Origin: Halorubrum sp. | GTDB lineage: Archaea; Halobacteriota; Halobacteria; Halobacteriales; Haloferacaceae | DNA: 56,747 nucleotides | Assembly (NCBI GenBank): GCA_003554605.1 | Contig: PWGU01000216.1 | Location: 1 to 56,747, forward strand | Reading direction: 5' to 3' | Part shown: one piece after another, positions 33,894 to 41,504 of the stretch | How the letters are laid out: the number at the start of each line of letters is the position of its first letter | How positions within the stretch are numbered: position 1 is the stretch's first letter | Translations under genes and position numbers: made by a program | Notes under the pieces: generated by a model | The model's database searches: none | Seen by the model: the letters and a program-made list of their open reading frames with translations, nothing else | What the model was told of the DNA's origin: nothing

Positions 33894-34220
33894 TCAGTCG
33901 CTCCCGTCCGACAGGGGCTCCACGCGGAACACGTAGCCGGAATACGCCGCATCGAGGTTCGCCGGCGACTCCTCCGCGGCGTGTGGTCTACAGAGTAGCG
34001 CCGTCGCCTCGACGGCCCCCTTGCCGGTCTCCTCCTGATAGCGCTCGGTGACGGAGAACTCCGCGAGTTCACGACATTTCCGTCGGTAGCACTCGACGGG
34101 GCTGTCATCATCCGGTTCGGGCTCGTCGCCGCGTTCGACCGCCTCGGCCATATCCCGTTCGATGCGTCGTCGCTCCTGACTCCGTGCCTGTTTCGCTCGT
34201 CCCGATTTGGTATCCGCCAT
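33894..34220 (-). CDS. conserved haloarchaeal protein (108 aa) with Cys-x4-Cys
   Basis: A 108-residue protein starting MADTKSGRAKQARSQERRRI, a charged N-terminus that I recall from related haloarchaeal proteins. The central part VECYRRKCRELAEFSVTERY and ALLCRPHAAEESP give three cysteines and a His, a possible metal site. An upstream ATG at 34247 would add nine residues; 34220 is preferred because the MADTKSG start is characteristic and a TTATG-like element lies about 25 bases upstream. The function is unknown. Confidence 0.6.
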   Translation of the reverse strand: MADTKSGRAKQARSQERRRIERDMAEAVERGDEPEPDDDSPVECYRRKCRELAEFSVTERYQEETGKGAVEATALLCRPHAAEESPANLDAAYSGYVFRVEPLSDGSD

Positions 34221-34304
34221 ATCTGGACCATCGACCGTCGAGGACATAACGGTGGTGTCGACGTCGGCTTATGGTGGGCCGCTGTAACGACCGCGTGGAC
34301 GCGC

Positions 34305-34742
34305 CTACCAGAAGCCGCCGGGGCCGCCCGGACCGTCCGGCCCCCGCGGTCCGGACGCTCGGGGGTCGGGGTTGATCTCGACGAGTTCGGTCTCCGCGCG
34401 TGGCTCGACCTCCCGGCCCTCCTCATAGCGCACGAACGAGAGGTAAAAGGGCTCGCCGCAGGCGTCGACGCTCCCCGTCGTCCCCTCACCCTCCGTGTCG
34501 GCCGCCCGGTCGGTTCGCTCCGGCTCGATCCGGTCCGACGCCGGCCGCCAGCGGACGCCGTCGCTTTCGCCACAGACGAACCGGACGCCGTCGGCGTCGT
34601 CCTCGAACGGCTCCGTCGGGGCGACGTATCGCCACCCCTCGAAGGGGTATGGCGTCACCGACTTATCGGCGAGGTAGCCGTCACGGTCGAGTTCGGCGAG
34701 CGTCCCACAGGTCGGACAGTAGTAGGTGACCGGAAAGCCCAT
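34305..34742 (-). CDS. zinc-ribbon-like conserved protein with Gly/Pro-rich tail
   Basis: A 145-residue protein. The N-terminus MGFPVTYYCPTCGTLAELDR supplies a CxxC knuckle. A second pair may be Cys57 (RFVCGES) and the cysteine in VDACGEPFYLSF. The last 25 residues (from NPDPRASG) are rich in Gly and Pro, ending in GGPGGFW. A TTTAAC element near 34764-34771 is at leaderless spacing. No named family is known to me. Confidence 0.65.
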   Translation of the reverse strand: MGFPVTYYCPTCGTLAELDRDGYLADKSVTPYPFEGWRYVAPTEPFEDDADGVRFVCGESDGVRWRPASDRIEPERTDRAADTEGEGTTGSVDACGEPFYLSFVRYEEGREVEPRAETELVEINPDPRASGPRGPDGPGGPGGFW

Positions 34743-34808
34743 CGGACAAACGTACGTGCGCCGTGGTTAAACGCCCGTCGACGGCGGATCGCGGACCGAT
34801 GGACCCGC

Positions 34809-35219
34809 TCAAACGGTTCGCGTCATGATCCAATCATACGTCGACTCACGTAGATACTCGTCCGGCGTTCCCTCACGGATCACGCCCGAGGAGTAGGTCC
34901 GTTCGTGATCGTATGCGATCACATGCCGAGGGATCGGGATCGCTCGCGTGTTGTACCCACAGACCCCGATGCCGACGTCGGATCGGTTGTGTGCGATCGC
35001 CCACGAGACGACCACCGTCGCGTAGTCGACACAGTCACCCCGCTCCCGACAGTAGGTCTCGAACGGATTGGCCGACACGTCGATCAGGCCGTTGAAATCG
35101 TCCTGTTCCCACTCGAACCGGCCGGACCATTCCTCGATGTCGGCTTCCGACCAAAACGGATCAAGCGACGCCAACAGTCGAGGACTCGCGACGAAGAAGA
35201 CGGTCCATCGACAAAGCAT
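34809..35219 (-). CDS. transglutaminase-like cysteine protein
   Basis: A 136-residue protein with a compact transglutaminase/papain-like triad: Cys in RERGDCVDYATVVVSW, His in PRHVIAYD, and the following Asp. Domains of this type cleave or cross-link peptide bonds. The N-terminus MLCRWTVFFVASPRLLASLD may be a membrane anchor or a weak signal. The start at 35219 is chosen over 35228 because the TTAATATG box (35241-35248) is then 26 bases away. It is much shorter than typical transglutaminases, so its activity is uncertain. Confidence 0.65.
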   Translation of the reverse strand: MLCRWTVFFVASPRLLASLDPFWSEADIEEWSGRFEWEQDDFNGLIDVSANPFETYCRERGDCVDYATVVVSWAIAHNRSDVGIGVCGYNTRAIPIPRHVIAYDHERTYSSGVIREGTPDEYLRESTYDWIMTRTV

Positions 35220-35306
35220 GGCCCCCATTCATGCTCGACACATATTAACATGATCCGGTGAGCGCGCCGCTCCGCGTGGTGGAGGGCGATCGGTCCGACC
35301 GCCCGG

Positions 35307-35756
35307 TCACTCCGGCTCGGCCCCGAAGTTCACGAGCGTGAGGTCACGGTCCAACTCACAGTGGTCGTGTGGCGGTTCGCCGAGGACCGCCTCGATGACG
35401 CGCTCCTCATCGAAGTCGGCTCCGTCCGGGACGCAGTACTGATGGCTCGGACAGTCGGTGTGTGGGCAGGGGCCGGCGAGCGCGGCCTTGCTGCCGGCAT
35501 ACGCGACCCGCGACGGGACGTTCGCCGGTACCGGTGCGGGCTCGACTTCGACGGCCCGAACGCCGGCGTCGTGGACCGCGCAGTCGAGCGTCTGGGCGTT
35601 CTCGCGGATCCCGGTGATCCGGTAGCGGGTCCCCACTGAGAGGTTGAGACACTGTCCGCGGTATGGACAGCCCGCACAGTCGGGTGATTCCCCCTCGTAG
35701 ACGAACTCGCGCCCGACGTCCGCGAGCCGGCTCCCGATGAGCGTAACCGTAGTCAT
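35307..35756 (-). CDS. UPF0179 family protein
   Basis: A 149-residue archaeal protein of the UPF0179 family. MTTVTLIGSRLADVGREFVY leads to a cysteine cluster CAGCPYRGQC. Two more cysteine groups lie at GPCPHTDCPSHQYC and HDHCELDRDL, suggesting an Fe-S or zinc site. The function is unknown. A weak CTTACC element is at about 35780-35786. Confidence 0.88.
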   Translation of the reverse strand: MTTVTLIGSRLADVGREFVYEGESPDCAGCPYRGQCLNLSVGTRYRITGIRENAQTLDCAVHDAGVRAVEVEPAPVPANVPSRVAYAGSKAALAGPCPHTDCPSHQYCVPDGADFDEERVIEAVLGEPPHDHCELDRDLTLVNFGAEPE

Positions 35757-35880
35757 ACGCCCCTCAACGGGCTCCGCGATGGTAAGCGTCCCGGACGCGC
35801 CCCGCTAACGGCGACGTGGACGACCGATCCCCCACCACGGAGGGGAAGACACATCCCTCCGCCCCAACAACGCGGAGTCG

Positions 35881-38202
35881 ATGATCCGGACGCTCGCACG
35901 GGAATTATGGCAGGAGGCCGAGCGGGCGAACGAACGCCGCCTGATCGTTCTCGCGGGCGATCGGGACCGCGGGATCGACGCCGCCTATGACCTCGTCGAG
36001 GCGATGGAGGACGACGACGTCCGCTCTCCTGACGATGTTGCCATCGTCTCGACCCGCGAGGGGTTCCGCTTCGAGGAGTATCGGCCGCGGAACGCCCGTG
36101 GGCTCCTCGGCTCCACCCGTACAGTCGTCATCTACGACTGCCACGACCGGCTCGTACCGAATGCGCTCGGGGCGGTCTCGGGGGCCGTCGACGGGGGTGG
36201 GCTCCTCGTCTTGCTGACGCCCGACCTCGACCGATGGCCCGCGGTCCGTGATGGATTCGACCGATCGCTCGCGGTTCCGCCGTTCAAGCGCTCGGACGTC
36301 ACCGGCCGCTTTCGGCGGCGGCTCGTCGGCACGCTCCGGCGACATCCGGGTGTCACCATTGTCGACGTCGGCGACAACGGAGGCGGGACCGGTGACACTC
36401 GGCTCGTCCGCGACGGCCGCACGGATCCCCCGCCGACGATCGCCCGAACGCGGCCGACTCGGCCGGCGAACGCGACGTTCCCCGACGCCGTCTACGATGC
36501 CTGTCTCACCGCCGATCAGGCACGAGCGGTCCGGGCGCTCGAATCGCTCGCCACGCCCGGCTCGGCGGTCGTCGTCGAGTCCGACCGGGGCCGTGGAAAG
36601 TCGAGCGCGGCGGGCCTCGCGGCGGGTGCGCTCGCGCTCCGCGGGGCCGACGTGCTCGTCACCGCACCCGCGTTCCGGAACGCGCGCGAGGTGCTCGAAC
36701 GGGTCCGCGAGCTGATCGACGACGCCAGCGAGGCTCGAGACGCCGCCAACCACACGGACGCCCATGACGCCCGCGAGGTTCGATCCCCCGCCGGTGGCCG
36801 CGTTCGGTTTCTCCCCGCCGTCGATGCCGCCGAACTCCCCGGAAGTCCGGACGCCGTGGTCGTCGACGAGGCGGCCGCGTTGCCCGTTGGGCTGCTCGAA
36901 CGCTTCCTCGCGGCCCCGGCGGTCGCGTTCTGTACGACCGTCCACGGCTATGAGGGGGCGGGTCGGGGCTTCGCTGTGCGGTTTCGCGAGCGGCTCGCGG
37001 ACGCGGAGCACGTCGTGCGGGATGTCCGACTTGAGGAGCCGATCCGGTACGCGCGCGCCGACCCGGTGGAGGCGTGGACGTTCGACGCGCTCCTGCTCGA
37101 TGCCCGACCGTCCGTCGCGGCCGCCGTTGAGGGTGCCCGCGTGGGGGAGGCGAGCTATCGGGTTCTCGACCCCGACACGCTGCTCGCGGACGATGTCCTG
37201 TTACATGAGACGTTCGGGCTGCTCGTCGCCGCCCACTACCGGACCGAGTCGAACGACCTCGCCCGGTTGCTCGACGCGCCGAACCTTCACACCCGGGCGC
37301 TCGTCGTCGACGGTCGGCCCGTCGCCGTCGCGCTGCTCGCCCGTGAAGGGTCGCTTTCGGCCGACCGCCGTCGATCGATGTACGAGGGGGATCGCGTCCG
37401 CGGACACATGGTCCCGGACCTCCTCACGAGTCAGTTGCGCGACGAGGCGGCGGGGGACCCCGCGGGACTCCGGATCGTCCGGATCGCGACCCACGACGCG
37501 CTCCGCGGGAGCGGCTTCGGGACCCACCTGCTCGACCGGATCCACGAGGAGTTCGCGGACGACGTGGACTACTTTTCGGTCGGGTACGGGGCGACGTCCC
37601 GACTCATCCGGTTCTGGCGGCGGACGGGCTATCGGACGGTGCACCTCTCTTCGACACGCAACGACGCCTCCGGCGAGCACTCTGTTGTCATGGTGCGCCC
37701 GGTGACCGACGCCGGCCGGGCCCTCCTCGCGCGACACGCGGACGCCTTCCGGCGGCGTGAACGTGACGCCCTCTCCGATGCCCACCGGACGGTCGACCCC
37801 GACGTGGTCCGTGGGGCACTTGGATCCTCAACGCCCGACCCGGACGGGGCATCCACGGTCGAGTTGACCGATCACGAGTGGCGGGTGGTCGTCGCGGCCG
37901 CCTACGGCCCCGGCATGTACGACGTCGCCCCCGGGGCGTTTCGTGACCTCGCGTTCGCCGCGCTCGTCGGCGCCGACGTGGGGTCACCCGCGACGCGGAC
38001 CGTCGACCTTGACGCCGCCGCGGAACGGCTGCTCGTCCGGAAAGTCCTGCAGGGCTGGTCGTGGGAGGAGGCCGCCGCCGACCTCGGCTTCCTCTCGACG
38101 CGGTCGTGTATGCGTGCGCTCGGGGAGGCGGCGAAGCCGCTCGTGGAGCGGTTCGGCACCGCGGTCGCTCATCGGGAGCGTGAGCGGTTTATAAACACGT
38201 AG
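35881..38202 (+). CDS. tmcA: tRNA(Met) cytidine acetyltransferase
   Basis: A 773-residue TmcA/NAT10-type enzyme that uses ATP and acetyl-CoA to make N4-acetylcytidine in RNA. Order of domains: an N-terminal DUF1726-like region (to about 200), the RecD-like helicase with Walker A ESDRGRGKSSAAG (233-245) and Walker B VVVDEAAALPVGLL, then FCTTVHGYEGAGRGFAVRF. The GNAT acetyltransferase contains RIATHDALRGSGFGTHLLD, and a C-terminal tRNA-binding part follows. The full-length gene is intact. It is convergent with the methylthiotransferase gene, 23 bases apart. Confidence 0.95.
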   Translation: MIRTLARELWQEAERANERRLIVLAGDRDRGIDAAYDLVEAMEDDDVRSPDDVAIVSTREGFRFEEYRPRNARGLLGSTRTVVIYDCHDRLVPNALGAVSGAVDGGGLLVLLTPDLDRWPAVRDGFDRSLAVPPFKRSDVTGRFRRRLVGTLRRHPGVTIVDVGDNGGGTGDTRLVRDGRTDPPPTIARTRPTRPANATFPDAVYDACLTADQARAVRALESLATPGSAVVVESDRGRGKSSAAGLAAGALALRGADVLVTAPAFRNAREVLERVRELIDDASEARDAANHTDAHDAREVRSPAGGRVRFLPAVDAAELPGSPDAVVVDEAAALPVGLLERFLAAPAVAFCTTVHGYEGAGRGFAVRFRERLADAEHVVRDVRLEEPIRYARADPVEAWTFDALLLDARPSVAAAVEGARVGEASYRVLDPDTLLADDVLLHETFGLLVAAHYRTESNDLARLLDAPNLHTRALVVDGRPVAVALLAREGSLSADRRRSMYEGDRVRGHMVPDLLTSQLRDEAAGDPAGLRIVRIATHDALRGSGFGTHLLDRIHEEFADDVDYFSVGYGATSRLIRFWRRTGYRTVHLSSTRNDASGEHSVVMVRPVTDAGRALLARHADAFRRRERDALSDAHRTVDPDVVRGALGSSTPDPDGASTVELTDHEWRVVVAAAYGPGMYDVAPGAFRDLAFAALVGADVGSPATRTVDLDAAAERLLVRKVLQGWSWEEAAADLGFLSTRSCMRALGEAAKPLVERFGTAVAHRERERFINT

Positions 38203-38225
38203 CTGGGGAATCCAGCGAGAACCGT

Positions 38226-39476
38226 TCACACCGGCCTGCCGAAGGCGTACACCGTGTTGTGGCCGGTGATCTCGACCTTGAGGAAATCGCCGACTTCGAC
38301 TCCGTGATCGGGGGCGTGTTGGACGATGACCTGCCGATACGCGCCGTCGCGGCACTTCACGGAGTCGGCGGTCCCCTCCTCGACGACGAGGACCTCGCGT
38401 TCGGTGCCGACCATCGACCCGTAGGCCTCCCCGACGACCTCCATCTTCAGTTCCGACATCGCCTTCGAACGCTCCTTTTTCACCGTCCCGCCGAGCCCCT
38501 TCATGTCGGCGGCGTCGGTGCCGGGTCGCTTCGAGAAGCGGGTGACGTTGATCTTCTCGGGGCTGACCTCGCGTAAGAGCTCCATCGACCGCTCGTGGTC
38601 TTCGGCGGTCTCCGTCGGGAACCCGACGATGAAGTCCGTCGAGAGCGTCCACTCGTCGAGCCGGTCGTCGAACGTCTCGACGATCTCGCGGAACTTCCCC
38701 ACGCGGTGTTGCCGGCGCATCGCCTCAAGGACCTCGTCGCTGCCGGATTGCACCGGCGCGTGAATGAAGTCGTAGAGCTTCCCGTTGCGCGCGAAGACGT
38801 CCGCCAACTCCTCGTGGATGCCGTGGATCCCGCCGGGGTTCGCCATCCCGAGTCGGACGCGGAACTCGCCGTCGATCGCACAGATCCGATCGAGCAGTTC
38901 GGGGAGCTTCCGCTCGCCCGTATCCCAGCCGTAGACGCCGGTGTCCTGGCCGGTCACGCGGATCTCCTTCGCGCCGGCGTGCACCAGCGCACGGGCCTTC
39001 TCGACGTTCTCCTCGACGGACGGGGAGTCGACGCGGCCGGTCGCGAACTTGGTGATGCAGTACGAGCAGTTGCTCATACAGCCACGGGCGATGGGGAGGA
39101 TACCGACGACGCCGTCGAGGACGGGTTCGACGTCGGGCGTGACCGTCGGGCACTCGCCGTTGAGGACGTGTTCGGGGACGGCGTCCCAGTGGAGCACCTC
39201 CGCGTCGATGCCGGCCTCGCGGAACTCCTCGCCCTGTGCGAGCGCCATGCAGCCGGTGATCACGAGTTCGGCCGTCTCGTCGGCCAACTCCTCGGCGCGC
39301 CGGAGCATGTTTCGCTCGGTCTTTTCGACGACCGTGCAGGTGTTGAGGATGGCGACGTCGGCCTCGTCGGGGCCGGGTGCGGGGCGGTGGCCGCCGTCGC
39401 GCAGCGCCCGCTCAATCTCGCGGCTCTCACCCCGGTTGGACGTACAGCCGTACGTCTCGATGTGATACGTCGCCAT
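38226..39476 (-). CDS. tRNA N6-threonylcarbamoyladenosine methylthiotransferase (archaeal MtaB-like)
   Basis: A 416-residue radical-SAM methylthiotransferase that converts t6A37 to ms2t6A in tRNA. The N-terminal UPF0004 domain has Cys11 (ETYGCTSNRG), Cys47 (LNTCTV) and Cys76 (ITGCMA). The radical-SAM cluster is CMSNCSYC (Cys133, 137, 140). The C-terminus has a TRAM-like domain (VGTEREVLVVEEGTADSVKC, then VGDFLKVEITGHNTVYAFG). This is the archaeal/eukaryotic e-MtaB (CDKAL1) type. A CTTTTGCC element near 39499-39506 suits a leaderless start. Confidence 0.93.
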   Translation of the reverse strand: MATYHIETYGCTSNRGESREIERALRDGGHRPAPGPDEADVAILNTCTVVEKTERNMLRRAEELADETAELVITGCMALAQGEEFREAGIDAEVLHWDAVPEHVLNGECPTVTPDVEPVLDGVVGILPIARGCMSNCSYCITKFATGRVDSPSVEENVEKARALVHAGAKEIRVTGQDTGVYGWDTGERKLPELLDRICAIDGEFRVRLGMANPGGIHGIHEELADVFARNGKLYDFIHAPVQSGSDEVLEAMRRQHRVGKFREIVETFDDRLDEWTLSTDFIVGFPTETAEDHERSMELLREVSPEKINVTRFSKRPGTDAADMKGLGGTVKKERSKAMSELKMEVVGEAYGSMVGTEREVLVVEEGTADSVKCRDGAYRQVIVQHAPDHGVEVGDFLKVEITGHNTVYAFGRPV

Positions 39477-39611
39477 CGGATACCCTGAGTATCGGTCCCG
39501 CGGGCAAAAGGGCGACGGATCGGCGGTCGGCGGGTGGGGACGTCCGGAGGCAACGTTCGACTGAACCGCCGGACGCGACGGGCGGGGACTTGGAGCTTTC
39601 CGTCACGTTCG

Positions 39612-39619
39612 TTTATATA
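39612..39619 (+). promoter_or_regulatory. strong TATA box before the candidate ncRNA
   Basis: TTTATATA at 39612-39619 stands alone in a non-coding gap. Read on the plus strand, transcription would start near 39637-39642, at the foot of the first long hairpin. The element is close to symmetric, so it could also serve leftward transcription toward the methylthiotransferase gene, although that gene has its own nearer element. Confidence 0.55.
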
Positions 39620-39633
39620 CTCGCTCGGCGCGC

Positions 39634-39868
39634 CCGCCCGCGCCGGCTAACCGGCGCGGGCGGCCCGCGAGGGAGTTGCGTCGGGGCCGCCGAGCGGCCC
39701 GGCGGCCCCGGCGGAACGAGGCTGGGGAGGGCTGAGGTTGCGACGACCTGAGGCTGGGGAGGGCTGAGGTTGCGACGACCTGAGGCTGGGGAGGGCTGAG
39801 GTTGCGACGACCTGAGGCCGGGGAGGGCTGAGGCTAACGAGGACGTCCCACCCACTTTGTCTCGGTTT
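39634..39868 (+). ncRNA. candidate structured non-coding RNA with tandem repeats
   Basis: The gap 39477-39935 has no plausible protein gene. Downstream of the TATA box comes a 13-bp perfect GC hairpin with loop CTAA (39634-39663), then a 10-bp perfect GC hairpin (39682-39710), then about 3.6 copies of a 32-bp repeat (39718-39833), and finally a T5 run near 39864-39868 that could terminate transcription. Total about 230 nt. It does not resemble RNase P RNA or SRP RNA motifs that I can recall. Whether it is transcribed is unknown; the structures could instead act as DNA sites. Confidence 0.45.
39718..39833. repeat. 32-bp tandem repeat, about 3.6 copies
   Basis: Identical or near-identical 32-bp units start at 39718, 39750, 39782 and 39814 (the last partial and diverged after 20 bases). 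The unit begins GAGGCTGGGGAGGGCTGAGG and continues TTGCGACGACCT. There are no spacers, so this is a minisatellite and not a CRISPR. It ends about 100 bases from the stop of the toxin-like gene. Confidence 0.9.
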
Positions 39869-39935
39869 TTCTGACGCTGTATCGACAGCACCGGTTATAT
39901 ACCAGAATCCCACCGCAAGCGTATTTTTCGTCGAA

Positions 39936-40364
39936 TTATCGCTCCCACAGCGACTCGATCCGTTCCTCGATGTGATCGAGAACGAGCCGACAGACCTCCC
40001 GATGGTCGTTCGGCCACTCGGCATCCGTTGCCCCGCTCCGGCTAGCAGCCGGGGGCGGGTGAAAGTGCTCCCGCGTATTGTGTGGATTCGGGTGCCGATC
40101 CCATCGACACTCCCACACGGTTCCCCGATGCTCCTCGCGATAGTGTACGCTATAATCGTCGTTACGATACCAGCGTATTTCTAACCGGGCGGCGACCGAT
40201 TCCGGATAATACTCGCTCGCCAATTCCACGCGAAGATGCAGCGTCCCTTCTTCATCAATGGCCGCCGACCGCACGAGTCGAGTTGCGTTGAACCGGGAGC
40301 GCATCCGCTCAAGCACCGCCCGATCGATGGGTGCCGGACTGGCACCGTCTTCCGCCGGAACCAT
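39936..40364 (-). CDS. TumE-like toxin candidate
   Basis: A 142-residue protein. The middle and end match my recollection of the TumE (DUF6516) toxin family: LEIRWYRNDDYSVHYREEHR, then WECRWDRHPNPHNTREHFHP with a His-rich cluster, and a C-terminal LDHIEERIESLWER. The His/Arg-rich core suggests a nuclease (inference). Its ATG directly follows the stop of the upstream winged-helix gene with zero spacing, the usual antitoxin-first operon order. The toxin identity rests on pattern memory and operon context. Confidence 0.65.
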   Translation of the reverse strand: MVPAEDGASPAPIDRAVLERMRSRFNATRLVRSAAIDEEGTLHLRVELASEYYPESVAARLEIRWYRNDDYSVHYREEHRGTVWECRWDRHPNPHNTREHFHPPPAASRSGATDAEWPNDHREVCRLVLDHIEERIESLWER

Positions 40365-40883
40365 TTATATATGCGTCGTGGCCTGTGACTCTGCGACCTT
40401 GCGACGTGCACGTTCGTGCAGTCGACGCTCCTCGATGCGCGTGGCCCACTCACCGAGATCCGCGTACACCTCGTCGACACGGTCCGCATCGAACGAGAGG
40501 ACGTCGACGTCGGCGGGTGAATCCACCCCGTATTCGTCTCGGTGCTCTTTGATCTGGTCGGTCAGTTCGGACACGCGAGCTTGTAGCTCCTCGATGGTCC
40601 GACTCCGTGCCAGTTCGTTGGCCCGACGCCACTCGAAGTAGTCGTCGTTGCGTTCGTACCCGACCGGTCGACCATCGTGTATCACGACGATACCCAGGTC
40701 GGCGTAGAAAGACAGGTGTGTTCGCGCTGACTCCGTCGAACAGTCCGCCAACTCGGCGATCTCCGCGGCCGTCATCGGCTCCCGGGCATGCAGCACCGCC
40801 CCATACACGCGCTGTTTCGTATCTTCCCCCTCAAACGGCCTCTCGAACGGTGGCGGGCCGTCACGCCGGGCATCAGCCGTCAT
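40365..40883 (-). CDS. winged-helix regulator, probable antitoxin partner
   Basis: A 172-residue protein. After a polar N-terminus, residues 25-75 form a winged-helix/MarR-like fold (YGAVLHAREPMTAAEIAELA, then CSTESARTHLSFYADLG), with a helix-turn-helix that would bind DNA. The second half is a coiled coil (SRTIEELQARVSELTDQIKE) and a charged helical end that could bind the toxin. The ATG at 40883 is fixed by the TATA box at 40904-40913. It resembles haloarchaeal wHTH proteins (DUF7342-type) found beside TumE-like genes. Confidence 0.75.
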   Translation of the reverse strand: MTADARRDGPPPFERPFEGEDTKQRVYGAVLHAREPMTAAEIAELADCSTESARTHLSFYADLGIVVIHDGRPVGYERNDDYFEWRRANELARSRTIEELQARVSELTDQIKEHRDEYGVDSPADVDVLSFDADRVDEVYADLGEWATRIEERRLHERARRKVAESQATTHI

Positions 40884-40903
40884 ACTACTCCCTACCCAAT
40901 ACC

Positions 40904-40913
40904 CATATATATG
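40904..40913 (-). promoter_or_regulatory. TATA box of the toxin-antitoxin-like operon
   Basis: CATATATATG, itself a palindrome, is centred about 25 bases upstream of the ATG at 40883. The surrounding 40890-40945 stretch is strikingly AT-rich for this genome (T-runs at 40913-40940), suggesting an autoregulated promoter or recently acquired DNA. The rest of the gap to 41105 shows no gene. Confidence 0.75.
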
Positions 40914-41105
40914 TTTTGTTGCTGGAATTATTTTTGTTTGAAGGATACAGGAGCCCTCCGGTGCCGATGACGCGGCTCCAATACGGACGGCTCGTTCCGT
41001 CCACCCTCTTATGTACCCATCGCTCGACAGCAACGCCGCTCTCCGGAGTGTGACACACGAACGAAAAGCGTCGGGGGTGCCCGACGGCGGGTGGTTAGCG
41101 AACGG

Positions 41106-41504
<399 letters not shown>

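Noticed and set aside
39718-39833. CRISPR array
   Set aside because: The 32-bp units are directly adjacent with no spacers, and no cas gene is present in the window.
39613-39891. 92-codon Pro/Ser-rich open frame on the minus strand over the 32-bp repeats
   Set aside because: Its content simply reflects the tandem repeat and hairpin bases, and the nearest TATA-like site (39893-39900) is too close to the ATG.
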